A stretch of 64,000 nt of DNA from Hydrogenispora sp. GTDB lineage: Bacteria > Bacillota > UBA4882 > UBA10575. The stretch's first letter is position 1, and each line of letters starts with the position of its first letter. The notes beneath the pieces were generated by a model. That model did not search any database. It was given only the letters and a program-made list of their open reading frames with translations, and was not told the DNA's origin. The translations under genes were made by a program, and so were the position numbers. Below, piece by piece: positions 9,458-20,100 of this stretch. The stretch covers positions 1 through 64,000 of the forward strand of contig DUQQ01000008.1 of NCBI GenBank assembly GCA_012837705.1. Direction: 5' to 3'.

Positions 9458-10930
9458 ATGCCTTCTTACGAGCTTGAATGTAATCTACCGGGGAACACCG
9501 CCAACATGGAAAACATGGTACGTGCGGTCGATCCGGAGGCGGTTTTCACTACTGGCTCCGCCGACTACCGGATCGAAATAACAGTCAGCGGAACGAAGCA
9601 GGAGCTTACCTGCGAGGGGAGGATTGGGGGTCGGCAGGCCGCCCAGATCAGCTTTACCGACCGGGAGATCAGCGATCCCCGCTACGGTATGGATGCTTTT
9701 GCCCAGCGGCAAAAGGAAATGGTTCGCAAAGGGGTCTTGCTTTTACTACAAAAAAGCGGTGCGTCGCCCCTTCCCTGGGGGATTCTTACTGGTGTCCGCC
9801 CGAGCAAGATCTATCACTACCTGCGGGATTTAGGCTTTAGCCCGGCGGAAGTAGAAGAGCGACTACGCGACCAGTTTGTGCTGGTTCCGGAGAAAGCGGC
9901 CCACTTAACGGCCGTAGGCGAAGTCCAAAGGCCTTTTTTCCGAAAAGTGGCAGGGCGCCTCAGTATTTATGTGGGGATTCCCTTCTGTCCGACGAAGTGC
10001 CATTATTGTTCCTTTGCTTCCCATCCCTTAACCACCCATGCGCACTTGGTTGAGGGGTTTTTAGTGGCGCTTGCTTACGAAATTGAGGAGATCGGCAAAG
10101 CGCTCACCCGGATTGGCCTTTCTCCGGCCACGCTATACATTGGGGGCGGAACGCCCACGGTCTTAACGGTAAGTCAATTACGGGACTTACTTAACCGGAT
10201 TAGCCATAGTTTCCCCCTAGGTGAACTGTTGGAATATACCGTGGAAGCCGGACGCCCTGATACTTTAGACCGGGAGAAACTGAAGTTACTGCGGGATTAT
10301 GGGGTCACCCGGGTTAGTGTTAATCCGCAAACCTTCAACCCCTGCACCTTGGCGCGGATCGGACGGAAGCATACCGTTGAACAGTTGGAAGCAGCGGTGG
10401 CTTTGGTACGTACTTTGGACTTTCCCTGTTTAAACATGGATATGATTGTTGGTCTGCCCGGAGAGGGGGAAGAAGACTGGGATGATACGCTCGAAAAGCT
10501 CCTTGCCTACCAGAGCGAAAACATTACCTTGCATACCTTGGCACCAAAACGCGCAGCGACCTGGGACTTTTCCCAAGTTAAAGCGGAGATTGCCGAAGAA
10601 AGGGTTGCCTGCTGGTTAGAGACCAGCAGGACGCGGCTAAGCTCAGCCGGGTATTACCCCTATTATCTTTACCGGCAAAGAAGGAGCGTGGGCGGACAGG
10701 AAAATTGCGGTTACACCCTTCCGGGTTGGGAGGGGATATACAACATTATCATGATGGAAGAACGTTCAACCGTTTTAGGTTTAGGGGGAGGAGGGATGAG
10801 TAAATGGTTTGATCCGGTCAGTTTAAAGGTTTCCCGAACTCCCAACCCCAAATGTCCTGCTACCTACCGGGGGCGGATCAAAGAACTAGTGGCGGAAAAA
10901 GTCAATAGACTCATAACGAGTGCGAATTGA
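9458..10930 (+). CDS. hemZ: coproporphyrinogen dehydrogenase HemZ-like radical SAM protein
   Basis: YVGIPFCPTKCHYCSFAS radical SAM motif; TLYIGGGTPT; MNMDMIVGLPGE; HemZ-type N-terminal domain. Confidence 0.9.
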   Translation: MPSYELECNLPGNTANMENMVRAVDPEAVFTTGSADYRIEITVSGTKQELTCEGRIGGRQAAQISFTDREISDPRYGMDAFAQRQKEMVRKGVLLLLQKSGASPLPWGILTGVRPSKIYHYLRDLGFSPAEVEERLRDQFVLVPEKAAHLTAVGEVQRPFFRKVAGRLSIYVGIPFCPTKCHYCSFASHPLTTHAHLVEGFLVALAYEIEEIGKALTRIGLSPATLYIGGGTPTVLTVSQLRDLLNRISHSFPLGELLEYTVEAGRPDTLDREKLKLLRDYGVTRVSVNPQTFNPCTLARIGRKHTVEQLEAAVALVRTLDFPCLNMDMIVGLPGEGEEDWDDTLEKLLAYQSENITLHTLAPKRAATWDFSQVKAEIAEERVACWLETSRTRLSSAGYYPYYLYRQRRSVGGQENCGYTLPGWEGIYNIIMMEERSTVLGLGGGGMSKWFDPVSLKVSRTPNPKCPATYRGRIKELVAEKVNRLITSAN

Positions 10931-11035
10931 CATTGCCAGCGGCTTTGGGTACAATTAGGATTGATGCTTACCATGGGCTTTGTGGATTTACTACTATATT
11001 GATGGTGAAATCATCTTTAAGAAGGAGGAATTTAT

Positions 11036-12553
11036 TTGGCTGGGATTATGCGTCTTCGCCGGTTAACTGAGACCTTTTTGAAACCGGTTATTATTATTTT
11101 AGTCTTAGGTTTGGTTGTTGGTTTGTTTTATGCGATTCCGCGCTTTGGAAACGTCGATACCCCGGTTTTCTATAAAGGCCCTTCCGTTCGGGTGAACAAG
11201 GTGAAAATCTCCGATAAGGATTTTAACGAAGTGTACTTCCGCTATATGCAGCAATATGGAACTTTCTTCGGTGAAGACCAGATCAAACTGAGTACAATGG
11301 AGTATCTGATCGGTCAGGAACTGGTCAAACAGGAGATTGAAAAACGGAAGATCACAGTCTCCAATCAAGAAGTAGAAGATCTCCTTGCCGAGATTAAACT
11401 CTATAATCAGATCGACAGTGAAGAAGAGCTGGAGTACTTGATCTACCAAACCGGTGCCGGGAACCTGAAAGGGCTCAAGTCGATGCTCCGTGACATCCTG
11501 GCAGAACAGAAACTGTATATTGCTTTGGGTAAAGAAGCCCAACTGGAAGTGGACGAGCAAGCGATCATTGACCGTTATGAAGAGCTGGAAACGTCCCATA
11601 TCCTTATTGCGACCAACCCCCAGGTGACGGCCGAACCCCTTTCCGATCAGGAGGCACGCAAGAAGGCACAAGAAATCTACCAACAGCTGCAGGATGGTGC
11701 CGACTTTGCCGCTCTGGCCCGGGAGCATTCGGATGATAGTAGTAATAAAGAACAGGGCGGAAGACTCGGCCGTGTTCCGCTCACTTACTTTAAAAATGCC
11801 TTTGCTGCTGAGTTCGTGGAGGCCGCTTTGGCGCTTGAGGTTGGTGAGTACAGCACGCCGGTTAAAACCCAGTTTGGTTACCATCTGATCATGGTGCATG
11901 ACAAAAAACTGGCCGAAGGCGAACAGTGGGAACAGGAGAAAGAGATCATCAGAGACGACCTTATTGCCAACAAGTTTCTGACCGAGAAAAAAAGCGAATG
12001 GGTTCAAGAACAACGGACGAAGCACGCTAAGATCGAGATCTTAGACCCCTACCTGTTAGGATACAGTCTAGCGCAGGAGGGGAAATGGGTCGAGGCTTCT
12101 TTAGCCTTTGAGAAGGCGTTAAAAGATAAGCGATACAAAAAAGAGCTCAAGACTTTCCTCGCGTTGGCTGAAGTCTATAAAGAATTAGAAGAATACGATG
12201 CGGCCCTTGGTGTCTTTGCCCGCATCCCCAAAGATTTACAGGATAACTTCGAAGTCGAGATCGGAAAAGCCGATCTTTACCAAGCGAAAGGTGATCGCGA
12301 AAATGCCAAAACGGCCCTGGCGGCGGCAGAAGCCAAAGCCGGCGATGATCTTGCTCTTCTCAACCAAGTACTGGCTGTGTTAAAGGAGGCAGAGTTGACC
12401 GCCGAAACCGAAGCCTTAGAGGCCAAGATTGCCGATCTGCAAGAGAAGATCCGGCAGGAACAGGAAGAGTTCAACCGGAGATTGGAAGAGGAGCAGAAAA
12501 AACGCGAAGCAGAACAGAACCAAGAGGGGATCATCGAAACTCCGGCGGAATAA
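11036..12553 (+). CDS. SurA/PrsA-type peptidylprolyl isomerase with C-terminal TPR/coiled coil
   Basis: N-terminal TM, SurA_N region, parvulin domain (ETSHILIATNP...GADFAALAREHSDDSSNKEQGGRLGRV...TQFGYHLIMV); start could also be the downstream ATG at 11048. Confidence 0.9.
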   Translation: MAGIMRLRRLTETFLKPVIIILVLGLVVGLFYAIPRFGNVDTPVFYKGPSVRVNKVKISDKDFNEVYFRYMQQYGTFFGEDQIKLSTMEYLIGQELVKQEIEKRKITVSNQEVEDLLAEIKLYNQIDSEEELEYLIYQTGAGNLKGLKSMLRDILAEQKLYIALGKEAQLEVDEQAIIDRYEELETSHILIATNPQVTAEPLSDQEARKKAQEIYQQLQDGADFAALAREHSDDSSNKEQGGRLGRVPLTYFKNAFAAEFVEAALALEVGEYSTPVKTQFGYHLIMVHDKKLAEGEQWEQEKEIIRDDLIANKFLTEKKSEWVQEQRTKHAKIEILDPYLLGYSLAQEGKWVEASLAFEKALKDKRYKKELKTFLALAEVYKELEEYDAALGVFARIPKDLQDNFEVEIGKADLYQAKGDRENAKTALAAAEAKAGDDLALLNQVLAVLKEAELTAETEALEAKIADLQEKIRQEQEEFNRRLEEEQKKREAEQNQEGIIETPAE

Positions 12554-12648
12554 CCGCTGTCATCTGACAATGTGTGCGTGGGTGGAGGGCTGGTCCCTTC
12601 ACCCTTTCTTTCCGTGATGATTAAGTAAGTTAGTTATAGGAACGAGGG

Positions 12649-13947
12649 ATGACTTTGACAACTGCGCCACGCGGCACTTTTGATCTGATGCCGCAACAAG
12701 CTTTGGTCTGGCAATGGATGGAGTCGAAAATCCGGGATGTATTGCTTTCTTATGGATACGGCGAGATCCGCACGCCCATTTTTGAACATACCGAACTCTT
12801 TCAACGCGGGATCGGTGAAACCACCGACATTGTGGAGAAGGAAATGTACACGCTGACGGATAAAGGGGGGCGCAGTCTCACGCTGCGACCGGAGGGGACC
12901 GCCTCGGTAGTCCGGGCCTATATTCAGCATAAGCTTTATGGTCAGGCACCGGTGACGAAACTTTTTTATATCGGTCCGATGTTCCGACAAGAACGGCCGC
13001 AAGCTGGTCGTTTTCGACAGTTTCATCAGTTTGGGGTCGAAATGATCGGCGAAGAAAGTCCCGTTGCCGATGCCGAGGTGATCATCTTAGCCCATGACCT
13101 CTACTGTCAACTGGGCCTGACCGCACTGGAAATTCACTTGAATACGGTGGGCTGCCCCGAGTGCCGTCAAGAATACAAAGCCGCACTTACTTCTGCCTTG
13201 GAGGCCGAAGCCGAAGCGCTCTGTTCCACTTGCCGTATGCGCTTGGTCCGTAATCCTTTGCGTTTGTTGGACTGTAAAAGTCCGACTTGCCAAGAAGTGA
13301 TCAGTCGGGTGCCATCGATCCATAATTACCTCTGTGCCGACTGCCGTGACCATTTTGACCAGGTTACAACCCTCCTTAAGCAGGTCGGTGTCAAATATAA
13401 ATTGTCTCCCAAGTTGGTTCGGGGATTAGACTATTATACCCGGACCGTGTTTGAGGTCATCAATAATGACTTGGGTGCCCAAAATGCCCTCTGTGGAGGA
13501 GGCCGCTATGATGGGCTGGTGGCCGAATGCGGTGGACCGGCCGTGCCCGGGGTGGGCTTTGCTTCCGGGATTGAACGGCTCTTTACCACGCTCGAACAAC
13601 AGGGGAAGATTCCGGAGCTCGCCAGTGGACCCCAGTTATATGTCTTGCCTTTGGGCGAAGAGTTAACTGTGGTCGCCTTTGAACTGGCGACGGCGCTTCG
13701 CCGCCAGGGGTTCAGTGTGGAAATGGGTAATGGGACAAAAAGCCTGAAAGCGCAGCTAAAAACGGCCCATAAAGCAGGGGCCGTGTATACGCTGATCCTC
13801 GGTGAAGATGAATGGCGGGAGCGGCAAGTGACACTGAAAGCAATGGCGGATGGAAGCCAAAAACGACTCCCGGCGTCCGGTCTGTTGGAGGAGATTACAG
13901 AACTGGTCAGCCCCCGGGGGCCGAAAGTACCGCTAAGGGAGGAATAA
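12649..13947 (+). CDS. hisS: histidyl-tRNA synthetase
   Basis: PRGTFDLMP, LRPEGTASVVRAYI, YIGPMFRQERPQAGRFRQFHQFG, LVRGLDYYTRTVFE. Confidence 0.97.
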   Translation: MTLTTAPRGTFDLMPQQALVWQWMESKIRDVLLSYGYGEIRTPIFEHTELFQRGIGETTDIVEKEMYTLTDKGGRSLTLRPEGTASVVRAYIQHKLYGQAPVTKLFYIGPMFRQERPQAGRFRQFHQFGVEMIGEESPVADAEVIILAHDLYCQLGLTALEIHLNTVGCPECRQEYKAALTSALEAEAEALCSTCRMRLVRNPLRLLDCKSPTCQEVISRVPSIHNYLCADCRDHFDQVTTLLKQVGVKYKLSPKLVRGLDYYTRTVFEVINNDLGAQNALCGGGRYDGLVAECGGPAVPGVGFASGIERLFTTLEQQGKIPELASGPQLYVLPLGEELTVVAFELATALRRQGFSVEMGNGTKSLKAQLKTAHKAGAVYTLILGEDEWRERQVTLKAMADGSQKRLPASGLLEEITELVSPRGPKVPLREE

Positions 13948-13949
13948 TA

Positions 13950-15755
13950 TTGTCATCACCAATCCGTACCCACGCATGTGGTTTAATCGGTCTGAACGAA
14001 GTCGGGCAGACTGTCACGTTAAATGGTTGGGTAAATCGTTACCGGAACCTGGGAGGATTATTATTTGTTGATCTGAGAGACCGGACCGGGCTTGTCCAGG
14101 TTGTCTTTAATCCCGAGGAACAGCCGGAACTCTTTAAAACCGCGGAGACCCTCCGGAATGAATATGTCATCATGGTGAAGGGGCAAGTGCAGAAAAGACC
14201 GGAGAACATGGTCAACCCAGAGATGGCCACAGGTGCGGTGGAGGTGGCCGCTACCGAACTGGTCATCTTCAATGCGGCGAAAACACCACCGATCTATGTG
14301 AATGAACAGGCGGAAGAAGAAGAGACCCTCCGCCTGCGGTACCGATATCTGGATCTGCGCCGCCCTAAAATGCAGAAGAATCTGGCCCTGCGCCATCGGA
14401 TCGTGAAACTGATCCGCGATTTTTTAGACGAAAAAGGATTTTGGGAGATTGAAACCCCCATGTTGACCCGGAGTACTCCGGAAGGAGCGCGGGATTTTTT
14501 AGTTCCCAGCCGCGTCAATCCTGGTCAATTTTACGCTTTACCCCAATCCCCGCAACTGTTTAAGCAATTATTGATGGTGAGCGGGATGGAGAAGTATTTT
14601 CAGATCGCCCGTTGTTTCCGGGATGAAGATTTACGGGCTGACCGTCAACCTGAATTTACCCAGATCGACCTAGAGATGTCCTTTGTGGAGCGGGAAACGA
14701 TCCTCACTTTGATGGAAGAGATGATGGCGATGCTCTTAAAAGAGCTCAAAGGGATCGACGTGCCCCGGCCTTTTCCCCGGTTGGATTACGAAGAAGCCAT
14801 GAACCGTTTCGGCAGTGATAAACCGGACACCCGGTTCGGGATGGAATTGAAGGATATCTCCGCCCTGGTGGCCGAAGGGGAGTTTGCCGTGTTCCGCAAG
14901 GTTGTGGCCCAAGGGGGTAAAGTGGTTGCCTTCAACGCCCCGGGGTGCGGCGCGTATACCCGCCGGGAGTTGGATGCTTTATCACCGCTGGCGGCGAAGT
15001 ACGGCGCACAAGGCGTTGCCTATTTTGCCTTAACCGAAGGGAAAGTAAGATCGCCGATCAGTAAGTTTTTCACCCCAGACCAGTTAGAACAGATCTTTGC
15101 CCAGCTGGAAGCGGAAGACGGTGATTTGATCATCATCATCGCTGACCAGAATCCAACTCAAGCGCTTACGGCGCTCGGGGCCTTACGCCTCGAGTTTGGC
15201 CGCCGCTTAAATTTGATCCCGGAAAACCAGTATAATTTATTATGGGTTCTGAACTTTCCCTTGTTTGAAAAGGATCCCACCACCAACCGCTTGGCATCGA
15301 TGCATCATCCCTTTACTGCACCCTTGCCGGAAGAGAAGGCGCTGTTAGATTCGGATCCTTTACAGGTCCGCGCGAACTCCTATGATTTGGTCTTGAATGG
15401 AATGGAATTGGGCAGTGGTAGTATTCGGATTCACGAGCGCAGTCTCCAGGAAAAAATCTTTGCCACGCTGGGCTTAACCCCCGACGTGGTACAAGAAAAA
15501 TTCGGCTTTTTATTGGAAGCTTTTGAATACGGTACTCCGCCCCACGGTGGCATAGCTCTAGGTTTGGACCGTTTGGTGATGCTACTGGCGGGGGCCGACA
15601 GTATGCGCGATGTGATCGCCTTCCCGAAGACGACCAGCGCTACTTGTTTGATGACCATGGCTCCCTCACCAGTAACCAAAGAACAGCTGGATGAGGTGCA
15701 TTTGACTACCAAGTTTAGGAAAAACCAATCGACAAGTGCAGACTTGCAAGAATAA
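13950..15755 (+). CDS. aspS: aspartyl-tRNA synthetase
   Basis: TTG start after GGGAGGAA; NGWVNRYRNLGGLLFVDLRDRTG, FLVPSR, ARCFRDEDLRADRQPEFTQID, GIALGLDRLVMLLAG. Upstream ORF extension to 13812 overlaps hisS and is rejected. Confidence 0.97.
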   Translation: MSSPIRTHACGLIGLNEVGQTVTLNGWVNRYRNLGGLLFVDLRDRTGLVQVVFNPEEQPELFKTAETLRNEYVIMVKGQVQKRPENMVNPEMATGAVEVAATELVIFNAAKTPPIYVNEQAEEEETLRLRYRYLDLRRPKMQKNLALRHRIVKLIRDFLDEKGFWEIETPMLTRSTPEGARDFLVPSRVNPGQFYALPQSPQLFKQLLMVSGMEKYFQIARCFRDEDLRADRQPEFTQIDLEMSFVERETILTLMEEMMAMLLKELKGIDVPRPFPRLDYEEAMNRFGSDKPDTRFGMELKDISALVAEGEFAVFRKVVAQGGKVVAFNAPGCGAYTRRELDALSPLAAKYGAQGVAYFALTEGKVRSPISKFFTPDQLEQIFAQLEAEDGDLIIIIADQNPTQALTALGALRLEFGRRLNLIPENQYNLLWVLNFPLFEKDPTTNRLASMHHPFTAPLPEEKALLDSDPLQVRANSYDLVLNGMELGSGSIRIHERSLQEKIFATLGLTPDVVQEKFGFLLEAFEYGTPPHGGIALGLDRLVMLLAGADSMRDVIAFPKTTSATCLMTMAPSPVTKEQLDEVHLTTKFRKNQSTSADLQE

Positions 15756-15773
15756 GCCCTCATATGGTATTAT
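15744..15773 (+). promoter_or_regulatory. candidate sigma-A promoter for the 6S RNA
   Basis: TTGCAA-N18-TATTAT; the -35 lies inside the aspS 3' end; predicted start near 15780. Confidence 0.5.
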
Positions 15774-15792
15774 CAAGATAGAAACAACAAGC

Positions 15793-15976
15793 GAAACCCT
15801 GCTGTGCGCGTGACGAAGCTGATGTTTTGAACCAACACATTTACCTAGGGAGCCGAGCTCCGGATGGCGGCCTGTAAGCCTTCGCGAAAGAAGGACACAC
15901 AAAGCCTCTGGGTAGGCACCCACCTGTGAGAGCGGGTTCAGGTAACCTTCAGCCGTAAACGACATGGCGGGGTTTC
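15793..15976 (+). ncRNA. ssrS: 6S RNA (SsrS family)
   Basis: Terminal stem GAAACCCTGCTGTG / ...CATGGCGGGGTTTC pairs with G-U wobbles; Firmicutes-6S-like GTTTTGAACCAACA and CCCACCTGTGAGAGCGGGTTCAGGTAA segments; ~184 nt between aspS and 5-FTHF cyclo-ligase; 5' end may start ~15780. Confidence 0.85.
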
Positions 15977-16015
15977 TTTGTCCTCTTTTGGAAACGAGGA
16001 CGAAGCAAAGGGGGC

Positions 16016-16603
16016 ATGGCATTGCAATCCACAATAAAAAAAGCCAAAAAAGAACAGCGCGCCGCCTACCAAGCCCAGCTCAAGCAGATACCGTTGGCAG
16101 AAGTGCACAGACGGAGCGCAGTAATCTCTTCATTGGCTTTGGCCTTACCGGCTTTACAGAACAAACAAGTAATCGCCGCTTATTCCTCCTTTGGTCATGA
16201 AGTGGTCACGCAGCCGCTCTTGGCTAGCCTATTGACGGCGGGCTTTGTTTTAGCCCTTCCTGTTGTTGACCAAGCAAACCGGAAGATGGAGTTTCGGCGC
16301 GTGGACAGTCTCGAGAGCTTAACACCGGGGGTTTATGGAATTTTGGAACCCCGTAACGGACAACTGTGTTTCCCGGAGGAGATTGATCTGTTCTTCATTC
16401 CCGGTCTGGCCTTTGACCGGCAAGGTAACCGGTTGGGTAGAGGGGGCGGCTATTATGACCGTTATCTCGCAACAATCCGACCGGATGCGGTCAAGATTGG
16501 GCTTGCTTTTCAGCAGCAGATCGCCGACGTCCTTCCCGTTGACCCCCACGATATTAAGGTTAATGCGGTCATTACCGAGGAGGGGATTATAGATCAGTTT
16601 TAA
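16016..16603 (+). CDS. fau: 5-formyltetrahydrofolate cyclo-ligase
   Basis: FFIPGLAFDRQGNRLGRGGGYYDRYLA motif. Confidence 0.93.
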   Translation: MALQSTIKKAKKEQRAAYQAQLKQIPLAEVHRRSAVISSLALALPALQNKQVIAAYSSFGHEVVTQPLLASLLTAGFVLALPVVDQANRKMEFRRVDSLESLTPGVYGILEPRNGQLCFPEEIDLFFIPGLAFDRQGNRLGRGGGYYDRYLATIRPDAVKIGLAFQQQIADVLPVDPHDIKVNAVITEEGIIDQF

Positions 16604-17019
16604 CTCTTACGCTTGAAACCACCAAAGAGAATGATGAGGCCAAGGGAAATTAAGATAAACGGTATTAAGTCGCGAAAACGCGGCCAAGGAAGCAGGGCGC
16701 GCAACAAGAAATAGAGGCCCAGTACGATCAGGATTACCCCGCTCCGGCGCCACCGTAGGTCGTGTTCTTCCGGTTTTGTTTGGCTTTCCGTTCTGTTCCA
16801 GTCGTCGTTAAACGGGCTTTCGTTGTATTCCGAACCAAAAGGCTGTTCGGGAATGATAAAACACGCAATCAGATAAGCCAGCCCCCCACCGAACGAAAGA
16901 GTGAGAAGCCATACGATTCGGATCACACTGACATCAACGTCTAAATATTCGGCTAACCCCCCAGCCACCCCGGCAATCATCCGTTCTTTACGGGAACGGT
17001 ATAAACGTCTTTGCCCCAC
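16600..17019 (-). CDS. PspC-domain membrane protein with C-terminal LiaI/LiaF-like TM region
   Basis: RRLYRSRKERMIAGVAGGLAEYLDVDVSVIRIVWLL PspC signature; AAGGAGG upstream. Confidence 0.9.
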   Translation of the reverse strand: MGQRRLYRSRKERMIAGVAGGLAEYLDVDVSVIRIVWLLTLSFGGGLAYLIACFIIPEQPFGSEYNESPFNDDWNRTESQTKPEEHDLRWRRSGVILIVLGLYFLLRALLPWPRFRDLIPFILISLGLIILFGGFKRKS

Positions 17020-17154
17020 CGGACAAACCTCCTTTCAATTTTCCGGCTTTTAGCATTATCTTACACCATGTTTTAAGGACAAGCAATCTTCCAGCAGGAA
17101 AATAACGCCCGTAACAAGAACCTGATCACAAGAATCAGGATGGGGGCGGAGTTC

Positions 17155-20100
17155 ATGCTGAAAATTATTCGACATCCCGATCTCTACCGAGATCCAGTCC
17201 GTTCGATCCGGGACCTGATGGGATTGGAATGGCAAAAGCCCGGTCAACAGAAGCCGGTGCTCATTTTTCCCACCCAAACACTCTTGGAGTACTGGGAAGA
17301 ACAATTACTACCGGCTGTCGGCAGTTGGGGTGGGGTTCGTTTTGTCTTGTTCGATGGTTTTGTCCGGGATCTTCTGCAGGAAACCCGTCCCGACCTCTCC
17401 GACTTAACGCCCGGGGACAGCGTCTTACTTTTACGTTTAGCCGTTTCCGCACTGGCGCAGGAGGGGAAGATCCCATATCTGGCGCAAGCCTTCCCGGCGG
17501 CTGGCTTTTATGCTGCCCTCCGTCAGGAGATTAGCCTCCTGAAACGGGCGGGTCTTGAACCGGCTTTCTTTCGTAACTTGGTGCCAGCAACGAATCAACC
17601 TTTACGAGAGCTGGCTGCAGTCTACGAACGCTATCAGCAACTCCTCAACGAACGGCATTTGGCTGATGGGGAAGAGAAATTCCGTCTGGCGGTTGCCGAA
17701 AGCGCCAATGCCGTCCACTGGCTTAAAGGAAAACAGCTCTTGGTGATCGGGTTTACCGATTTTACCCAGCAACAAGAGGCCCTTTTACATAAGCTTGGCC
17801 ACCAGATGGAGGTGACGGTGGTCTTTGACCATGGGCTTGCCGACCGGAAAGGGCTACCGCTGCCCACGCTGCAGACCAAAGAGAAGACGTCAGAACTTGT
17901 CTATTCCCGTTATCAAGCAAAAGAGGAAAACAAGGAAGGCCGCCTATTGCTTTTTCATCTCCAACAGAATTTGTGGAGCAGCCTACCGGAGTCTACTCCC
18001 CCCGGCCCCGACGGGAGCGTCGAATTGCTGAAAGTAAAAGGGGGGAGCCGCCATGAGCTGGTCGCGGTGGCTAATGTGCTGAAAGGGTTACTCACTGCCG
18101 ATCCAACCCTGTCACCGGAGGAAATCGGGGTGATCACCCCTTACCCGATCGAAGAGGCTTATGAAATCCTCTCGGGGTTTGGGATTCCGGTGACGGCCCA
18201 AATTAACAACCCCTTAACGCACGAACCAGCGGCCAAGGCTTTACTCCAACCCTTTCGTGTTGTTTTATCGGCTTTTGATTGGGCCGAGATGGTCAAATAT
18301 CTGCGCTGGGGCGGTATCTATCCGCCGGATCAACTATACCGGATTGACCCCCCCGCAACCCTGGGGGAATGGGAAGCTGCACTCACGAAGATTGATGCCT
18401 TGGCGGAAGGAAAGGGAGCTCAAAGCAAAGACCTGTTAACTTTGCTCGCAGATATTCCGCTCCACGGTACCTACGGGGAATATTTCCAACGTTGTCTGGA
18501 GTGGTTAGATTACCCGTTGCTTTTAAACAACTTCCTGCCCCCATCCGTCGGGTCTACATCCTTTCTACCAGCCAGATTTGTCCAGACCTCCTTCCTTGGG
18601 AAACTAAGAGCCCTTGTCCAGAAAGGCCAAAACTTAACGGGGTCCTTTGCTTCGCAGGAGGTTAAACTGGCCGATTTTTACTTAACGCTCGAATCCATGC
18701 TGGCCCAGGAGTTTACGCCGAAACCAACGACTTGGCAGAACGGCGTCCGATTATTAACCCCAACCGAGGCGCGGGGCCTCAGCTTTCGGGTATCTTTTGT
18801 CGTCGGCCTCAATGAGGGGGTTGTCCCACACTTAAACCCGGCGGGTTGGCTTTTAAGGGAAGAAACGGTCCAAGACTGGATGCTCGCTTCTTTTCTGCCG
18901 ACCAATCGCGACCAATTACTACGGGAACGCGTCCTCTTTTCTTATGTCCTGAAAACTGCCCGGGAAAAACTGGTCCTCACTTGCAGCCAAACCAATGCGG
19001 AAGGGGAAGAGGTAAACCCCAGTTCCTTTTGGGATGACCTGAAAAAACTCTTACCAACCGGGCAACCAATTAAAGAGGTGGAGACCGCGAGTTTGCTTAC
19101 TCCGCTCTGTTCGGTCAGCACCGGCGCTTTGGGAATGGAGATTGAAGAAAAGATCGAGGCTGCGTTGGGGCGGCACCGAGATGGCCGTGCCCGTAACGGT
19201 TATTTAGGCCCGTCGGAAGCGCAGTTCCTCCAGGCGAAACTGGGTGATCAGCCCTTTAGTATTTCGGCTTTGGAAGAGTACGGGACCTGTCCTTTCCTTT
19301 ATTTTTGCCGGCGGTGGCTCAAGATTGACCCTTTGGGCGAACCGGAGATCATTCCTTCCCGGCTGACCGAAGGTAGTGTCGCCCATTTTGTGTTGAAAGA
19401 ATTTTTCCAGTGCCACCGGGGCCACGTTTTACGACGGGACTGTTTAGACAGCTATCTTGCCGAAATCCGGGCTTTGGTCGAAGCTTATTACCCGCAGACC
19501 GACGCAGCCCAGTCAATGCTTCACCACAACTTACTGGTCCTCGGACGGGAAAATTTAATTTCCATATTAACCCGAGTCGTACAGGAAGAAGTGGAGTGGG
19601 GGGAGAAGACCGCCGGCCGCTTTACTCCCTGCTATTTCGAACTGGGTTTCGGCGGCCTGAAACACGAAGCGGATGCCAGTTCCACGCCCAAGCCGCTGGT
19701 CTTAGCGGTGGAGGACGCTTCGCCTGATCAACCGCCGTTAAAAATTTGGGGTAAGATCGACCGGGTTGATACGGACCGGGCGGGTAATTTCATTGTCTAT
19801 GATTATAAAACGGGAAATCCGCCGTCGCAAACGGAGATTCTCAGTGGTAAACGCCTCCAGCTTCCCTTGTATCTGCTGGCAGTAAACCGCCTTTTTCTCC
19901 CGGAAGGAGAGCCAATGGGGGCCGCCTATTATAGTCTCCAAAAAACCAACCGGTTACGGGGAATTTGGCGCCAGGAAGCTCAGGCCTTTGGGATAAAAAG
20001 CCGAAACACCCTCGCGGCGGAGGCGTGGACGGGGACGCTGGAAGGTGCGGTGACGGCGGCTTTACGCGCCTACCACGCCATCCTGCAGGGCGCCTTTCCG

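Noticed and set aside
11105-12025. 306-aa antisense ORF opposite the PPIase gene
   Set aside because: Fully shadowed by a well supported + strand CDS; low-complexity Phe/Leu-rich translation typical of codon-bias shadow ORFs; no RBS evidence.
12581-12603. Hairpin GGTGGAGGG-CTGGT-CCCTTCACC upstream of hisS as a His T-box
   Set aside because: No T-box GGGTGGnACCGCG sequence or specifier domain; probably just a weak terminator/processing hairpin of the preceding gene.
13812-13949. N-terminal extension of the aspS ORF
   Set aside because: Overlaps hisS in another frame; canonical AspRS N-terminus starts at 13950 with a good RBS.
15666-16200. ORFs 15666..16034(-) and 15964..16200(+)
   Set aside because: They coincide with the 6S RNA and the start of the 5-FTHF cyclo-ligase; non-coding explanation is better supported.
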